DNA of 64,000 bases from Paraburkholderia tagetis (GTDB lineage Bacteria > Pseudomonadota > Gammaproteobacteria > Burkholderiales > Burkholderiaceae). Every line of letters begins with the position of its first letter. The first letter of the stretch is position 1. Below, piece by piece: positions 24,859 to 33,232 of this stretch. Position numbers and translations under genes: made by a program. The DNA lies in NCBI RefSeq assembly GCF_022213065.1, contig NZ_JAKLJA010000037.1, positions 1-64,000 on the forward strand. The letters run 5' to 3'. The notes beneath the pieces were generated by a model. It saw only the letters and a program-made list of their open reading frames with translations, made no database searches and was not told where the DNA came from.

Positions 24859-26043
24859 TTAGAACTGAGTTGCGAGGCCGGCAATCACGCCGAACTGACT
24901 CTTCCCATAATTCGGATTGGTCATAGACGCCGCGCTGCTCACTGGGTCAAAGTTGGTGTTTGCACCATAGAGGCCGCTATTGAGGCCAAGGTTCGACGTC
25001 GAGCTGTTTCGCACGTAGCCGAGCTCCGTATAGAGCAAGGTGCGTTTCGACAGCGAGTAGTTCGCTCCCAACGTGAACAGCGTAGCGTTGCCGTTTCCAT
25101 GGTTGGCGTTCGCGTGGTACACCGCTCCCGAAATTGCCAGCGCTGGCGTGCTGTTCCAGATTGCTCCAATCCATTCGTGATTAACCGCGGTGGGCAACGA
25201 CGTTCCAGCCGGGAGTGCCGTCGGTCGGGCGCTGCCGAAATAGCCTTCGTTCGATGCGTCCGGCGCGCTGAGATGCTGATACCCGACATACGCGACGACT
25301 GGCCCAAACGCGTAGGTCGCGCCAGTGAGAATCGAGCGTGAGGTGAGGTACACGTTGCTGAACTGACCGTTGGGGTCACGGACTTCGTCGTACGTCGCTT
25401 GCCAGAACAGCCCGCCACGCTGATAAGACAACTTGACGCCGTCGGAGCGGCCTTGTGCGCTGCCCAGACCGGTTGAAGTCCCCAGTTGCCCCGGCGCACT
25501 CCCAGGGTTGCCCGAATTCCATTTGGGCGAGTTAGTCAGGTCATATTGACCCTGAAAGATGAAGCCGGCAATCTTCGGCGACAGGTACTCGACGCCGTTA
25601 GCCGCCTGAGAAAAAATCCGTCCGCGTACCAGCGTACCGATTGAATATTTCTTGGTCTGCTGAGGGTCAACGTCGCCCGAATATTGGCTAATCTCGGCCG
25701 AGCCCATGTTCCCGAACTTCAGCTGGCCCCAAGTGTCATTCTGCATGCCAACTGTCGCCTGACCTTCGAAGAAACTACCATTTGCGAAGGTGCCGTTTTG
25801 CGTGTTCAGCCGGGATTCGAGCTGAAAGATAGCCCTCGTACCGCCGCCAATATCCTCGGCACCCTTCAAGCCGAAGCGCGATTGCGCCCAACCGCCGCTC
25901 TGAGCACCGAAAGTATTTCCCTTTGGCAGCCCCGTTTCATACACAATACCATTGTCGACAATTCCATACAACGTCACGCTGCTTTGAGCACTTGCAGATA
26001 CCGCTGCGGTAGCCGCCACGACCCCAAACAAGGCCTTTTTCAT
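24859..26043 (-). CDS. Gram-negative porin (Burkholderia OmpC-like)
   Basis: A 394-residue outer-membrane protein. The signal peptide (ATAAVSASAQ) precedes the typical opening SSVTLYGIVDNGI. The body has alternating amphipathic strands and the VSAQRPRFGLKG-type porin core seen here as SRFGLKGAEDIGGG. The last strand ends in phenylalanine (GVIAGLATQF), as needed for BAM recognition. Family knowledge: trimeric general porins that admit small hydrophilic compounds. An upstream element shared with the dioxygenase operon suggests it admits that operon's substrate. Confidence 0.92.
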   Translation of the reverse strand: MKKALFGVVAATAAVSASAQSSVTLYGIVDNGIVYETGLPKGNTFGAQSGGWAQSRFGLKGAEDIGGGTRAIFQLESRLNTQNGTFANGSFFEGQATVGMQNDTWGQLKFGNMGSAEISQYSGDVDPQQTKKYSIGTLVRGRIFSQAANGVEYLSPKIAGFIFQGQYDLTNSPKWNSGNPGSAPGQLGTSTGLGSAQGRSDGVKLSYQRGGLFWQATYDEVRDPNGQFSNVYLTSRSILTGATYAFGPVVAYVGYQHLSAPDASNEGYFGSARPTALPAGTSLPTAVNHEWIGAIWNSTPALAISGAVYHANANHGNGNATLFTLGANYSLSKRTLLYTELGYVRNSSTSNLGLNSGLYGANTNFDPVSSAASMTNPNYGKSQFGVIAGLATQF

Positions 26044-26639
26044 CTCGTCTCCTATAGATTGACTAGTTACATTTTTATTTGTTCGCGAATCGCCCAGACG
26101 CCCTGATGTCTACGTGTATCAATCGAACGTAAGTTAATATGGATTCCTTATTACATTACTTGGCCGCTGGGCATCAACGACGTCTCCGACGACCCGCCAC
26201 ATGGTGCAGCGGAGGTGCTTCAACCACCTGTGCGCACTTCGGCGGTGCTTCCACTTAAGACATCAAGCAGATAATTTGGCTAACCCAGTTGGGCAACTTG
26301 ATGACGAACCAGCCCAATCTTTTCAGATACTCACGACCAAACTCTCAGTTCGTCATGGGTATGACAGACGCCGTCAGGGCGCTTGACGATAGTGTGGGCT
26401 CGGTTGGTCACTGCATGTAGAGGATTTAGGGCGAGTGTATATTCTCTGCCCGCCGCAAGACAGAGCCGAAAGAGAAATCTAATTCCCAGAAAGCGGGAAA
26501 ATAGACGAAGCTGAGGTATCAAGCGCGCGGGCCAACCAGTCGTTCTGCGCGCGTCCCGAACTTAACCAATATTGAGAGGGCGAGATAAGGTCCTCAGTTC
26601 GTAGCAACAAGCCTCTGCGACCAAACGAAAAGAACCAGC
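26044..26639. other. Non-coding region upstream of the porin
   Basis: About 600 nt without a convincing gene. It holds the porin promoter, not precisely placed, and the copy of the 43-bp element at 26438-26480. Short open frames here have no family resemblance and no ribosome-binding sites. Confidence 0.4.
26438..26480 (-). promoter_or_regulatory. Second copy of the dioxygenase-operon element, upstream of the porin
   Basis: It matches 21972-22014 in 32 of 43 positions with identical spacing between TATATTC and AAGACAGAGC. It sits about 395 nt upstream of the porin ATG in the same orientation relative to transcription. It could be a distal regulator-binding site for the porin, or the orphaned promoter of a gene lost from the space between. 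Confidence 0.45.
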
Positions 26640-27023
26640 CTACGACCGAAGGTCAGAAGCTCCGCTCAGATTTCGGCATCCATTTGTTCGCTCAATCTGC
26701 TTCTTCGGATTCTGGCGCAGATGCTCGGGACCATGGAAGGCGTCGCAATCGCACTCGACGGCAAGTCGAGCGTCGTTGGCCCCTTCCACGACCATGACCA
26801 GACGATAGACGCCGCTCTTCACCCTGCTCGGCTGTTACCGACCAGACCAGATGCATGCGGTCACGCGCACGACTCGCCGCGACGTTGAAACGCTGGTCAT
26901 AGGCGTTCCCTGAAAGCGCGTGGCAGGGTCGGCCACCATCGACAGGAACATGATGTCGCGCTCACGGTTGGGTGGGCGTTTTTCAACAGGGAGCCTCCGG
27001 CCCCTTCTCGCGCCCGATTCCAA
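26640..27023 (-). pseudogene. Decayed 3' end of a superfamily 1 helicase with nuclease-like C-terminus
   Basis: Three frames carry pieces of one protein. At 26835-27023 one frame reads RERDIMFLSMVADP; a shifted frame of the same stretch continues with FNVAASRARDRMHLVWS, a classic late helicase motif. At 26640-26822 a third frame reads MVVEGANDARLAVECD followed by FHGPE, the restriction-endonuclease-like tail such helicases carry. At least two frameshifts and an internal deletion are needed, and the N-terminal helicase domains are absent. The fragment lies just upstream of hipB in the opposite direction. Confidence 0.65.
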
Positions 27024-27031
27024 GATAAAGA

Positions 27032-27160
27032 GTCAGATATGACCTCTTAAGTGAAATATTGAACTATATCTGACCGTTTTCAACAGCGCACTGGCGTCCA
27101 TCTGAGGGATGTCGCATAGTGGTCAAATATGACGCATTAACCGGTTAAGGGTTCAGATAT
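27032..27160 (+). promoter_or_regulatory. Candidate HipB operator cluster
   Basis: Four related sites upstream of hipB share the core (g)TCA(G/A)ATAT(GAC): GTCAGATAT at 27032-27040, its inverse ATATCTGAC at 27066-27074, GTCAAATAT at 27122-27130 and TTCAGATAT at 27152-27160. The last overlaps the hipB start codon. The first two form an inverted repeat and the last two are direct, 30 nt apart. This layout fits autorepression by a HipB-type antitoxin. Confidence 0.5.
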
Positions 27161-27539
27161 GACCGATAAACCAAAAGCAGCGGCGACACCCAAACCTTCC
27201 GGCTGCTTCACCGAAAATCCGATGCCCTTACCGGTCGAGCGTGCGCTGGTTGCTGCCGGAGATGACCTTGCACTGGCCCGCCGACGCCGGGGGCTTTCTA
27301 CGTCATCCATGGCGGAGCGGGCGGGCATCTCAAAAAAGACGCTCTACCGGCTGGAACACGGCGACCCCGGAGTGTCGTGGGGCGCTGTGGTTCGGGTCCT
27401 GAACATCCTGAACCTCCTCCCCGAGCTCAACAAGGCCCTGAACACCACCAATGATGCGCTCGGCCTGGCGCTCATGAACAAGGCGGTGGCCAAACGCATC
27501 CGGGTACGCAAAACCAACCCGGACAGTGGAGCCCTGTAA
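27159..27539 (+). CDS. hipB: HipB-like XRE family antitoxin/regulator
   Basis: A 126-residue protein with a central helix-turn-helix (LALARRRRGLSTSSMAERAGISKKTLYRLEHG) and the HipB-style tail (GAVVRVLNILNLLPELN). It overlaps the start of the HipA-like gene by 1 nt (TAATG). Family knowledge: HipB represses its operon and neutralises the HipA kinase. With the partner truncated here, its remaining role may be only autorepression or binding to HipA proteins elsewhere. Confidence 0.8.
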   Translation: MTDKPKAAATPKPSGCFTENPMPLPVERALVAAGDDLALARRRRGLSTSSMAERAGISKKTLYRLEHGDPGVSWGAVVRVLNILNLLPELNKALNTTNDALGLALMNKAVAKRIRVRKTNPDSGAL

Positions 27540-28147
27540 TGGCAACAACAAAAAAAGCAAAAACCAGCACAACGCGGACGCTGCTCGTCTATCTGGGCGA
27601 CTCGGGACTGGAAGTGGGCGAACTGCAATTTTCCAGACAGGGGCAAAAAGAGGTCTCGGCGTTCCGGTACTCCCCCGCCTGGCTCAGTAATCCAGATTGC
27701 TTCGCACTGTCTCCGGACCTGCCCCTGAGCACCGACTTTCAATACCGCACGGGAAGCAAGGAGACTTCTACTTTTGCGGGTGCCATTGCCGAAACTGAGC
27801 CTGATGGCTGGGGACGCCGTGTCATTAACCGCGCCCATGCCAAACGGCGCAAGGCTGAAAAAGACGTCGGCCGAGACGCCGGTTCCGCACAGCTGTCAGA
27901 CCTGGACTATTTGCTGGGGGTGCTGGATTCCAGCCGCATTGGCGCACTGCGCTTCAAGGACAATGCCGACAGTCCCTTCCTCGATGTGCCCCATGACGAC
28001 AACTTGCCTGAAGGAACTCACGAGGTCCCGCTGCAGACCTTGATTCAGGCGTCGCAAGCGGTCGAATCCGGCAAGGAAACGGCGATGGACCTCGCGTATC
28101 TGAATGGGCGCGGCACCTCGCTCGGCGGTACCCTTGTCGTTGAGTAA
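27539..28147 (+). pseudogene. hipA: HipA-like toxin, truncated before the kinase core
   Basis: A 202-residue product. It holds the HipA N-terminal domain (LLVYLGDSGLEVGELQF, FSYSPAWL-like FRYSPAWLSNPD, FAGAIAETEPDGWGRRV) and the start of the core (LDYLLGVLDSSRIGALRF). It stops at GRGTSLGGT, within the glycine-rich nucleotide loop that normally continues into the catalytic domain. Full-length HipA proteins are about 400-440 residues. The catalytic Asp and metal sites are therefore missing and kinase activity is not expected. A terminator follows the stop at once. It is longer than a typical HipS and no HipT-like kinase follows. Confidence 0.75.
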
Positions 28148-28157
28148 CAGCGACCTC

Positions 28158-28182
28158 GCCCGCCCAGCGCGGGCTTTTTTTT
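28158..28182 (+). terminator. Rho-independent terminator after hipBA
   Basis: The stem GCCCGC / GCGGGC with a 5-nt loop is followed by eight T residues on the plus strand, 10 nt after the truncated hipA stop. Confidence 0.8.
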
Positions 28183-28796
28183 CGTCCGCCAGCGAACGAT
28201 TGCAGGTGGCTATCGGCAACGAACGGGCGCGGGGCGTCATCGCTTCTCCGTTGCATATTCGTTGCATCCGTTGCGCCGCTACATCACTCAAGCCGCAAAA
28301 CAAAACCCTCCGAGCGCGGCTGCTGGACGGGTTTGTTAGCGGCGAGCGGCGTTACAGGCCTGCTTCAATGGTAAAGCGCGCCCACGCCTCTTGAGTGTGC
28401 TGGAAGGGCTTGGACTAACGCTACCATCAACTGTGTTCGCTGTCGGTGGGTTATCACAGCGCCATGGGCAACAAACCCATGACGCCCCGTGGACTGGCCG
28501 AACTGGGAGCTTCCCCGGTCGCAATGGTTCACCAGATGTTGCGCATGGTCGTTCGTGCCAAGACGGTCAATGCGGCCGTTTCTAGTACCGTGCCATCGCG
28601 GCGCGACGTGACATGAGAAATCGAAACCAAATCGAAAAAAAATTCTCATTTAAATATGAGAATTTTCATTTGAATAAGTATAAATAGTTAATTCCCACAT
28701 TAAACTAGAACATCTTCAATTTTAAACCTTGATTTATACGCGTCACACAGATAATCTCACTTCACGCCCTCAAACTGCAAAAGAGATTATCTAAAA
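28183..28796. other. Non-coding stretch with an AT-rich palindrome
   Basis: About 610 nt between the hipBA terminator and the next orphan gene. Base composition falls sharply to AT-rich after about 28620. A palindrome with 9-bp arms (AATTCTCAT / ATGAGAATT, 6-nt spacer) lies at 28641-28664. No convincing gene is seen. The plus-strand reading around 28455-28590 is short and unrecognised. Confidence 0.45.
28641..28664. promoter_or_regulatory. AT-rich palindrome, possible operator of the downstream orphan gene
   Basis: Perfect 9-bp arms AATTCTCAT and ATGAGAATT are separated by 6 nt, about 130 nt upstream of the GTG at 28797. No regulator gene is adjacent, so the binding protein is unknown. Confidence 0.35.
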
Positions 28797-29423
28797 GTGA
28801 CCAATATCATTCAACTGAATCCGTCTTCACACATCCCGCTGGGACTCCTTCTGCCTGCAGCTGAATACGGTCCCGCCAACCCACGATTTCGAGGGTTTGT
28901 TCTTGAACAGCCCGTCGAATTCGACCCACTGAGCTGCGCTAACGCGCACCGTTCAAGGTTTTCCGCATTGGTTATAGACGGCCCTCGTACGCCGATGCTG
29001 CTACTCGTAATTCAACTTGGTGACGCAGTCTTGTCATGGCTGGCCGACCCAGCGGAACCTGCCGTCTGGAGCGCGATTGGCAGCTGGAACACCAACGGGT
29101 CGGTGTCGGTAGCGTTGAGCTGCGAAAAGACGCACCTCTTTGTTATCCCCTTGACGCGAAGAATCGACAAAACCACGCTACTTCGCCCCGTGAAGCCTGT
29201 TCAATCGTCGGCTATTTTTACGAACCAGGCAATTGAGGTTTTCAGCACAGGAGCGGTTAACGAGGTTATTGCTGCTCATTTTGCTGCCGGCTCAAAGTCG
29301 AGCCATTGCGTGATTCACACCGAAGGTGTCGCTACGGCTTTGGCGCATCAAGGATATCAGGCCGAATACGACTCCAAGGCGAATAAATTCGTGGCCAGAA
29401 AGAGCCTACTTGTCTCCCTCTAA
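28797..29423 (+). CDS. Hypothetical protein
   Basis: A 208-residue protein starting at GTG. It looks soluble and mostly beta, with hydrophobic strands (RFSALVIDGP, MLLLVIQLGDAVLSWLA, THLFVIPLTRR) and no signal peptide. I do not recognise a family. It lies alone in an AT-rich accessory stretch, 150 nt before another orphan gene read in the same direction. Confidence 0.5.
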   Translation: MTNIIQLNPSSHIPLGLLLPAAEYGPANPRFRGFVLEQPVEFDPLSCANAHRSRFSALVIDGPRTPMLLLVIQLGDAVLSWLADPAEPAVWSAIGSWNTNGSVSVALSCEKTHLFVIPLTRRIDKTTLLRPVKPVQSSAIFTNQAIEVFSTGAVNEVIAAHFAAGSKSSHCVIHTEGVATALAHQGYQAEYDSKANKFVARKSLLVSL

Positions 29424-29576
29424 TTACTGCAACTAGGCCTATCCCCTGACGGCGCCCCATTCACGAGCACAGTATCGCATCGCTCCTCCGAGTCGCGTCG
29501 TTGCTGCCGTCAGATTCCGCCCTGCCTGCAAGCAAGCCCACGCTCCAAAACTTATTCAATCCGAGGTTCATGAAAC

Positions 29577-30128
29577 ATGAGCAATCGAACACCGCTGACG
29601 TATGAAGTAAAACTGCTAAACACCGAAGACCCAAACGAGTTCACACTGGGTGACCTAGCGGACCATACGTCTAGGACAGAAGAGCAAGTCGATATGTTTG
29701 TCGTTCCGGCGTGGACGATGCTTGAATCTACTCCACACTGTGACGGTCAGGATTGCATTGTCGTTAGCCTGAGCGACATGAGCACGAGCGATGTAATGAA
29801 CGGTTCACATGACGTTTGCGCGGGCGTTGTGTCGTGGTTTGGCAGGTACTATCCATGCCTGATGATGAATGATGGCTTGATTGGAATTGACGCAGAGACT
29901 GTTCTCGACGCACACATTGAGGTTGATGAGCCTTTGCTCATCGTCTTCGATTGCGAAGACGGATGTGTTCTCACCATGGCAAACTTTACGGCACAACTGG
30001 AAAATCAATTGAAAGCAATTGTCGAGGCAAAGGATTTTCTTCCGACCGCTAAGGTAGGAGACGACGGACGAAGCATAGACCAGACGAAATACGCTGCGCT
30101 AAACGCCGCGTATTATGGCTTCGCTTAA
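29577..30128 (+). CDS. Hypothetical acidic protein
   Basis: A 183-residue acidic protein with cysteines in TPHCDGQDC, HDVCAG and FDCEDGC. No signal peptide or membrane segment is seen. The composition, low in Arg and rich in Asp/Glu, is unlike the core genes and similar to its upstream neighbour, suggesting both came in together. No family is recognised. Confidence 0.5.
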   Translation: MSNRTPLTYEVKLLNTEDPNEFTLGDLADHTSRTEEQVDMFVVPAWTMLESTPHCDGQDCIVVSLSDMSTSDVMNGSHDVCAGVVSWFGRYYPCLMMNDGLIGIDAETVLDAHIEVDEPLLIVFDCEDGCVLTMANFTAQLENQLKAIVEAKDFLPTAKVGDDGRSIDQTKYAALNAAYYGFA

Positions 30129-30442
30129 CCCCACTATGGCACTCTATCTACATAAAAGTTCACACCGCCCTTCCAGGGAGCAATGCTGGGCACCCGAAAC
30201 GAGACAATGCCCCGCGCGAACACTCGCACCCGGAGGCGTGTGAGAAATTCGTTCTCCACCCAGAGTTATGTTGGAACCCGGTTGTGGGACGTAGCGTCCC
30301 TTGTTAGCGGCTGATAGCCCGCTTCGTCCGAAGAGCCAAGCTGCTGAGCGAATCTCGGAAATTATCCCGAGGCGCCTACGATTGCGAAGCCGTCCTCAGT
30401 CTATTCCGGGTTCGCACCTCTGCCTGTTGACGGCGTTTCGCC
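30129..30442. other. Non-coding stretch
   Basis: About 310 nt between convergent genes. The only structure noted is a short hairpin, GGGACG / CGTCCC with a 3-nt loop at 30286-30300, followed by TTGTT, which may act as a weak terminator for the upstream orphan gene. Confidence 0.35.
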
Positions 30443-30664
30443 TTAACTAGTTTCATTCGAATTTGGTTTGGACTGCGCCGGGATGGCGACAACGGCGTGA
30501 CACCAGTCGCACACGCCCACCAATAGATTTCGGGCAATTCCACTGCCATCGCTGAATGGCACATCGCGATAGCTAAATATCACAGGAACTATCGCGCGGC
30601 AGTTCGCGCAGATAGCATGTCCCCTGTCGCCCTCGACATATCTGCGGCTTGTGGCTACGCGCAT
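30443..30664 (-). CDS. Small zinc-ribbon protein
   Basis: A 73-residue protein with two CxxC knuckles (ICANCRAIVP and VCDWCHAVVA) spaced for a single zinc ribbon, linked by YRDVPFSDGSGIARNLL. Similar short ribbons with the SYRDVPFSDGSG stretch occur in Burkholderiaceae, often with a longer C-terminal part; this one stops after IPAQS. Function is unknown. Confidence 0.6.
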   Translation of the reverse strand: MRVATSRRYVEGDRGHAICANCRAIVPVIFSYRDVPFSDGSGIARNLLVGVCDWCHAVVAIPAQSKPNSNETS

Positions 30665-30696
30665 CGTCCGTTCTTGGATAGGGTACAGTTCGCTCT

Positions 30697-31326
30697 CTAT
30701 TCTCCCTCTCCCCTGTTGTCGTCACTTTTCCGACGAACAGGAAGGTCCTCGGCCTCGGCGTCGTAAAGTCCGGCGCGCTGCGCTGCGTCCATCATTTGCG
30801 CCATCCCCTCCCGCTGCCTGGCGCGCATTTGCTCTCGGTACGCCATCGCAGCCTCTAGGGGTATCCGTGGATATCCATCCTGGTTTATGCGAACTGGAAG
30901 TCTACCCTCGTCGATGAGTCGCTTTAAATAGGAACGTGAGACGAAAAGTATCCGTGCCGCTGCCTCAAGCGACAGCTCCTCGGGTTCGTCCTCCCGGCTT
31001 ACGCGACAATCAGGAATCAGCTCTGCAGTGATGTCGCACCACGAGCCGCCCTTACCGATAATCTCTGCAACGCGATGGAACGTGTACTCGCTATCACTGC
31101 TCCAGCCACTCGGGCCGACCAGATGGTAGATGCGGCCACTCGCAGTGCGGACCCTCCGCGCGACAGCGTCCAGCTCAACTATCGCAGTACTAACCCGTCC
31201 ATCCCGAGTTTCCTGACTAAACCCCACGAGGACACGCGTACCGTTTTCGAACTCCCGTATTGACCAGTGTTTCAAGCGCACTGTACTCGCGCTTTCCTCG
31301 GGGGGAGGATGCAGATAAATAGGCAT
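30697..31326 (-). CDS. Excisionase-type HTH protein with an N-terminal unknown domain
   Basis: A 209-residue protein. The N-terminal half is a small beta-rich domain (GTRVLVGFSQETRDGRVSTA). The C-terminal half has an excisionase/MerR-like HTH (LSLEAAARILFVSRSYLKRLIDEGRLP) and a helical tail (AMAYREQMRARQREGMAQMMD..AGLYDAEAED), the arrangement of antitoxins paired with PIN toxins. No PIN toxin is adjacent. The start at 31326 has AGGAGT upstream. A related but frameshifted gene lies at 31622-31885. Confidence 0.65.
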   Translation of the reverse strand: MPIYLHPPPEESASTVRLKHWSIREFENGTRVLVGFSQETRDGRVSTAIVELDAVARRVRTASGRIYHLVGPSGWSSDSEYTFHRVAEIIGKGGSWCDITAELIPDCRVSREDEPEELSLEAAARILFVSRSYLKRLIDEGRLPVRINQDGYPRIPLEAAMAYREQMRARQREGMAQMMDAAQRAGLYDAEAEDLPVRRKSDDNRGEGE

Positions 31327-31621
31327 AGTGACTCCTGTCAGGCCGAGCGCGTTAGTGTTGCTGTGCACAAGGATTCGAATGAGACCGGCGACCAACAAAC
31401 GCTGGTCGCCGTAGTGCAGGCTCTCTATCCGTAACTACAGAACTCCCACTCCAGGTGGGACCCGGCTCGCCGGGCGGCACCGCGCTTTTTCACCCGCGCG
31501 CGCGGCCTTTCTTACACCAAAAATCCTGCAAGTTCCGAGACAACTAGATTTCCCGCTGATTCCTATAGCGGCGGGAGAACTTGAATTCCGTTACACGTGG
31601 TGCGTCAGGAGGTCCTCATTC

Positions 31622-31885
31622 TCAGCGTCGTATTGGCCCGCACGCGCCGATGTCCATCAGTCGCCGCAGCGCCGCATTGTGTATTGCACGCATTTTCTCT
31701 CGATGCGCCTGTACGGCCGCCGTCGGTATCCGTCGTATCTGTCGACGGCCAATCGTGTCGATGCGACTTGGGAGCACGTTGTCCTTGAGGAGCTTCCTGA
31801 CGACTATGCGCGGGACACCCAGTAGTCGCGCGGCGGCATCAAGCGAGAGCTCTTCGAGCGCGTCCGGCATACTCGCTGGTGTCAT
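31622..31885 (-). pseudogene. Paralogous excisionase-type HTH protein, 3' frameshifted
   Basis: An 87-residue reading with ELSLDAAARLLGVPRIVVRKLL, matching the HTH of its neighbour at 30697-31326, and a similar helical tail. The frame ends at GACGPIRR. The +1 frame of the same stretch continues ARAGQYDAENEDLL, matching AGLYDAEAEDLP of the neighbour, so one indel near 31640-31655 has shortened it. The HTH itself is intact. It follows the HAD gene by 13 nt. Confidence 0.6.
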
Positions 31886-31898
31886 GTATTGGGGCCTC

Positions 31899-32390
31899 TC
31901 AGAAGGACTCTCGCAAACGCTGGCGAAACAGTTCGATGACTGCAGGGTCGCCTAGGCCGACCTCGGTTTGACAACTTACGAGTCGGTGACGGCAGGACTC
32001 GAACCCGTCGACTCGGTCGTCGATAGCAAGCCAGTTCGCTGGGGAATGGCGAGCAACATAGTCCAGCACCTGTTCGCCGCGCGAAAGCAGCGGCCAAAGC
32101 ATCTCGTTAAACGTGCAGCCTTCGTACGTCGCGCCCACAACACGGTTTCGCAACGTGGGTGACGGTATTGCGTCAACAGTATATTGAATGCCCAACACGA
32201 TAGCCCAGTCTGAGGACAATACAATTTCGACATCCGGATAGGGCTTCAGTAATTCGTCTAGCACTAGCGCGTACTCAAATAACTCTATGACCCCGGGAGC
32301 GCTACTCACAACACGGTTGCCAGACCTACGAGCGATGCCACGATGCAGAACACCGTCGATATCAAGGAATAGAACCTTCCGCGCCATCAT
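31899..32390 (-). CDS. HAD-superfamily phosphatase-like protein
   Basis: A 163-residue protein with all the visible HAD motifs: motif I VLFLDIDGVLH (nucleophile and acid/base Asp), motif II IVLSSDW, and motif IV WLAIDDR. It lacks a large cap domain. Its start overlaps the upstream AbrB-like gene by 4 nt (ATGA). The substrate is unknown. It belongs to a compact operon with a degenerate HAD paralog. Confidence 0.75.
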   Translation of the reverse strand: MMARKVLFLDIDGVLHRGIARRSGNRVVSSAPGVIELFEYALVLDELLKPYPDVEIVLSSDWAIVLGIQYTVDAIPSPTLRNRVVGATYEGCTFNEMLWPLLSRGEQVLDYVARHSPANWLAIDDRVDGFESCRHRLVSCQTEVGLGDPAVIELFRQRLRESF

Positions 32391-33232
32391 TTAATATCTC
32401 TCTCTGCGCGTCGAGGCCACTCGAGCCATATCGATTCCGCAGCAATCAATCGAATCATTCCGTCGTCTGGGTAGTGTCGCAGGACGTGAGCTGCCAACTC
32501 TCGCAAACCACACGCATCCAGCTCCGGCGGCACGCGAGATAACTGCAGAAGTAAGCTTCGCGCATAGATGAGAGCTCTCGTTCTTTCATCCGGCATTGTC
32601 ACGACTCCCCCCCCCCTTTTCCGCAATCGGCTCAGTTCGGCTTTTAAGGAAGCGAAACCTTCGCCTGATAGATACCAGTACAACCGTGTTCCAGCATTCG
32701 GCCCAAGCACACTTCTAACTGCAAGGGGCACTGTCATCAGGCCACGGTTGCTCAATCTCGAAACGCCCAAGAATCTGCGTTTCTTCCGCTGAGCAAACGT
32801 ATCTATGCTCGTCGGAATCGAATTTTCGCTACCCCATTTCCGGACCAGTCGCGATGGAGCATATCGACCGACCTTCTGCGCCCGTCTATGACTTGCAAGC
32901 GCACGTTCAATTAGCATCTGCTCGCGCTCGTTCGGCTGGAACGGTGTCACGTATCTCAGATTCGTTGGGCCATCTGATAGCACGACAACACGCTCGACCA
33001 ACTGCATTGTCACCTTGTGGTCCACGCCATCGGTTGCCCTCGGGCCACCCGGATATCGCACTTCATAGCCGATACCGTGGTGCTCTCCCGTCTCGTAGGT
33101 CCACAAATGCGAATCGACGAGGACTTCCTGAATTTCATCTGATTCATCGATATCGGCATACGAGTCGAGAAAGAGAACAACACTGTCTGGGTCGGCAGTC
33201 ACCAGTTGTTCGATAAGCTCAGAGACTCTCAA
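32387..33232 (-). CDS. Protein with AbrB-like DNA-binding hairpin and a G10 tract
   Basis: A 281-residue protein. The N-terminal part is soluble and acidic. A central segment at about residues 155-200 (VSRLSNRGLMTVPLAVRSVLG..AGTRLYWYL) resembles the swapped-hairpin AbrB/MazE/SpoVT fold. The C-terminal part is helical. The coding strand has a run of ten G at 32607-32616, encoding Arg-Gly-Gly-Gly, where slippage would abolish the C-terminal third. It is coupled by 4-nt overlaps to genes on both sides. It could be an antitoxin-like repressor. Confidence 0.55.
   Translation of the reverse strand: MRVSELIEQLVTADPDSVVLFLDSYADIDESDEIQEVLVDSHLWTYETGEHHGIGYEVRYPGGPRATDGVDHKVTMQLVERVVVLSDGPTNLRYVTPFQPNEREQMLIERALASHRRAQKVGRYAPSRLVRKWGSENSIPTSIDTFAQRKKRRFLGVSRLSNRGLMTVPLAVRSVLGPNAGTRLYWYLSGEGFASLKAELSRLRKRGGGVVTMPDERTRALIYARSLLLQLSRVPPELDACGLRELAAHVLRHYPDDGMIRLIAAESIWLEWPRRAERDIK

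Noticed and set aside
27539..28147. HipS of a HipBST system
   Set aside because: At 202 residues it extends well past the HipS-like subdomain into the kinase core, and no HipT kinase follows.
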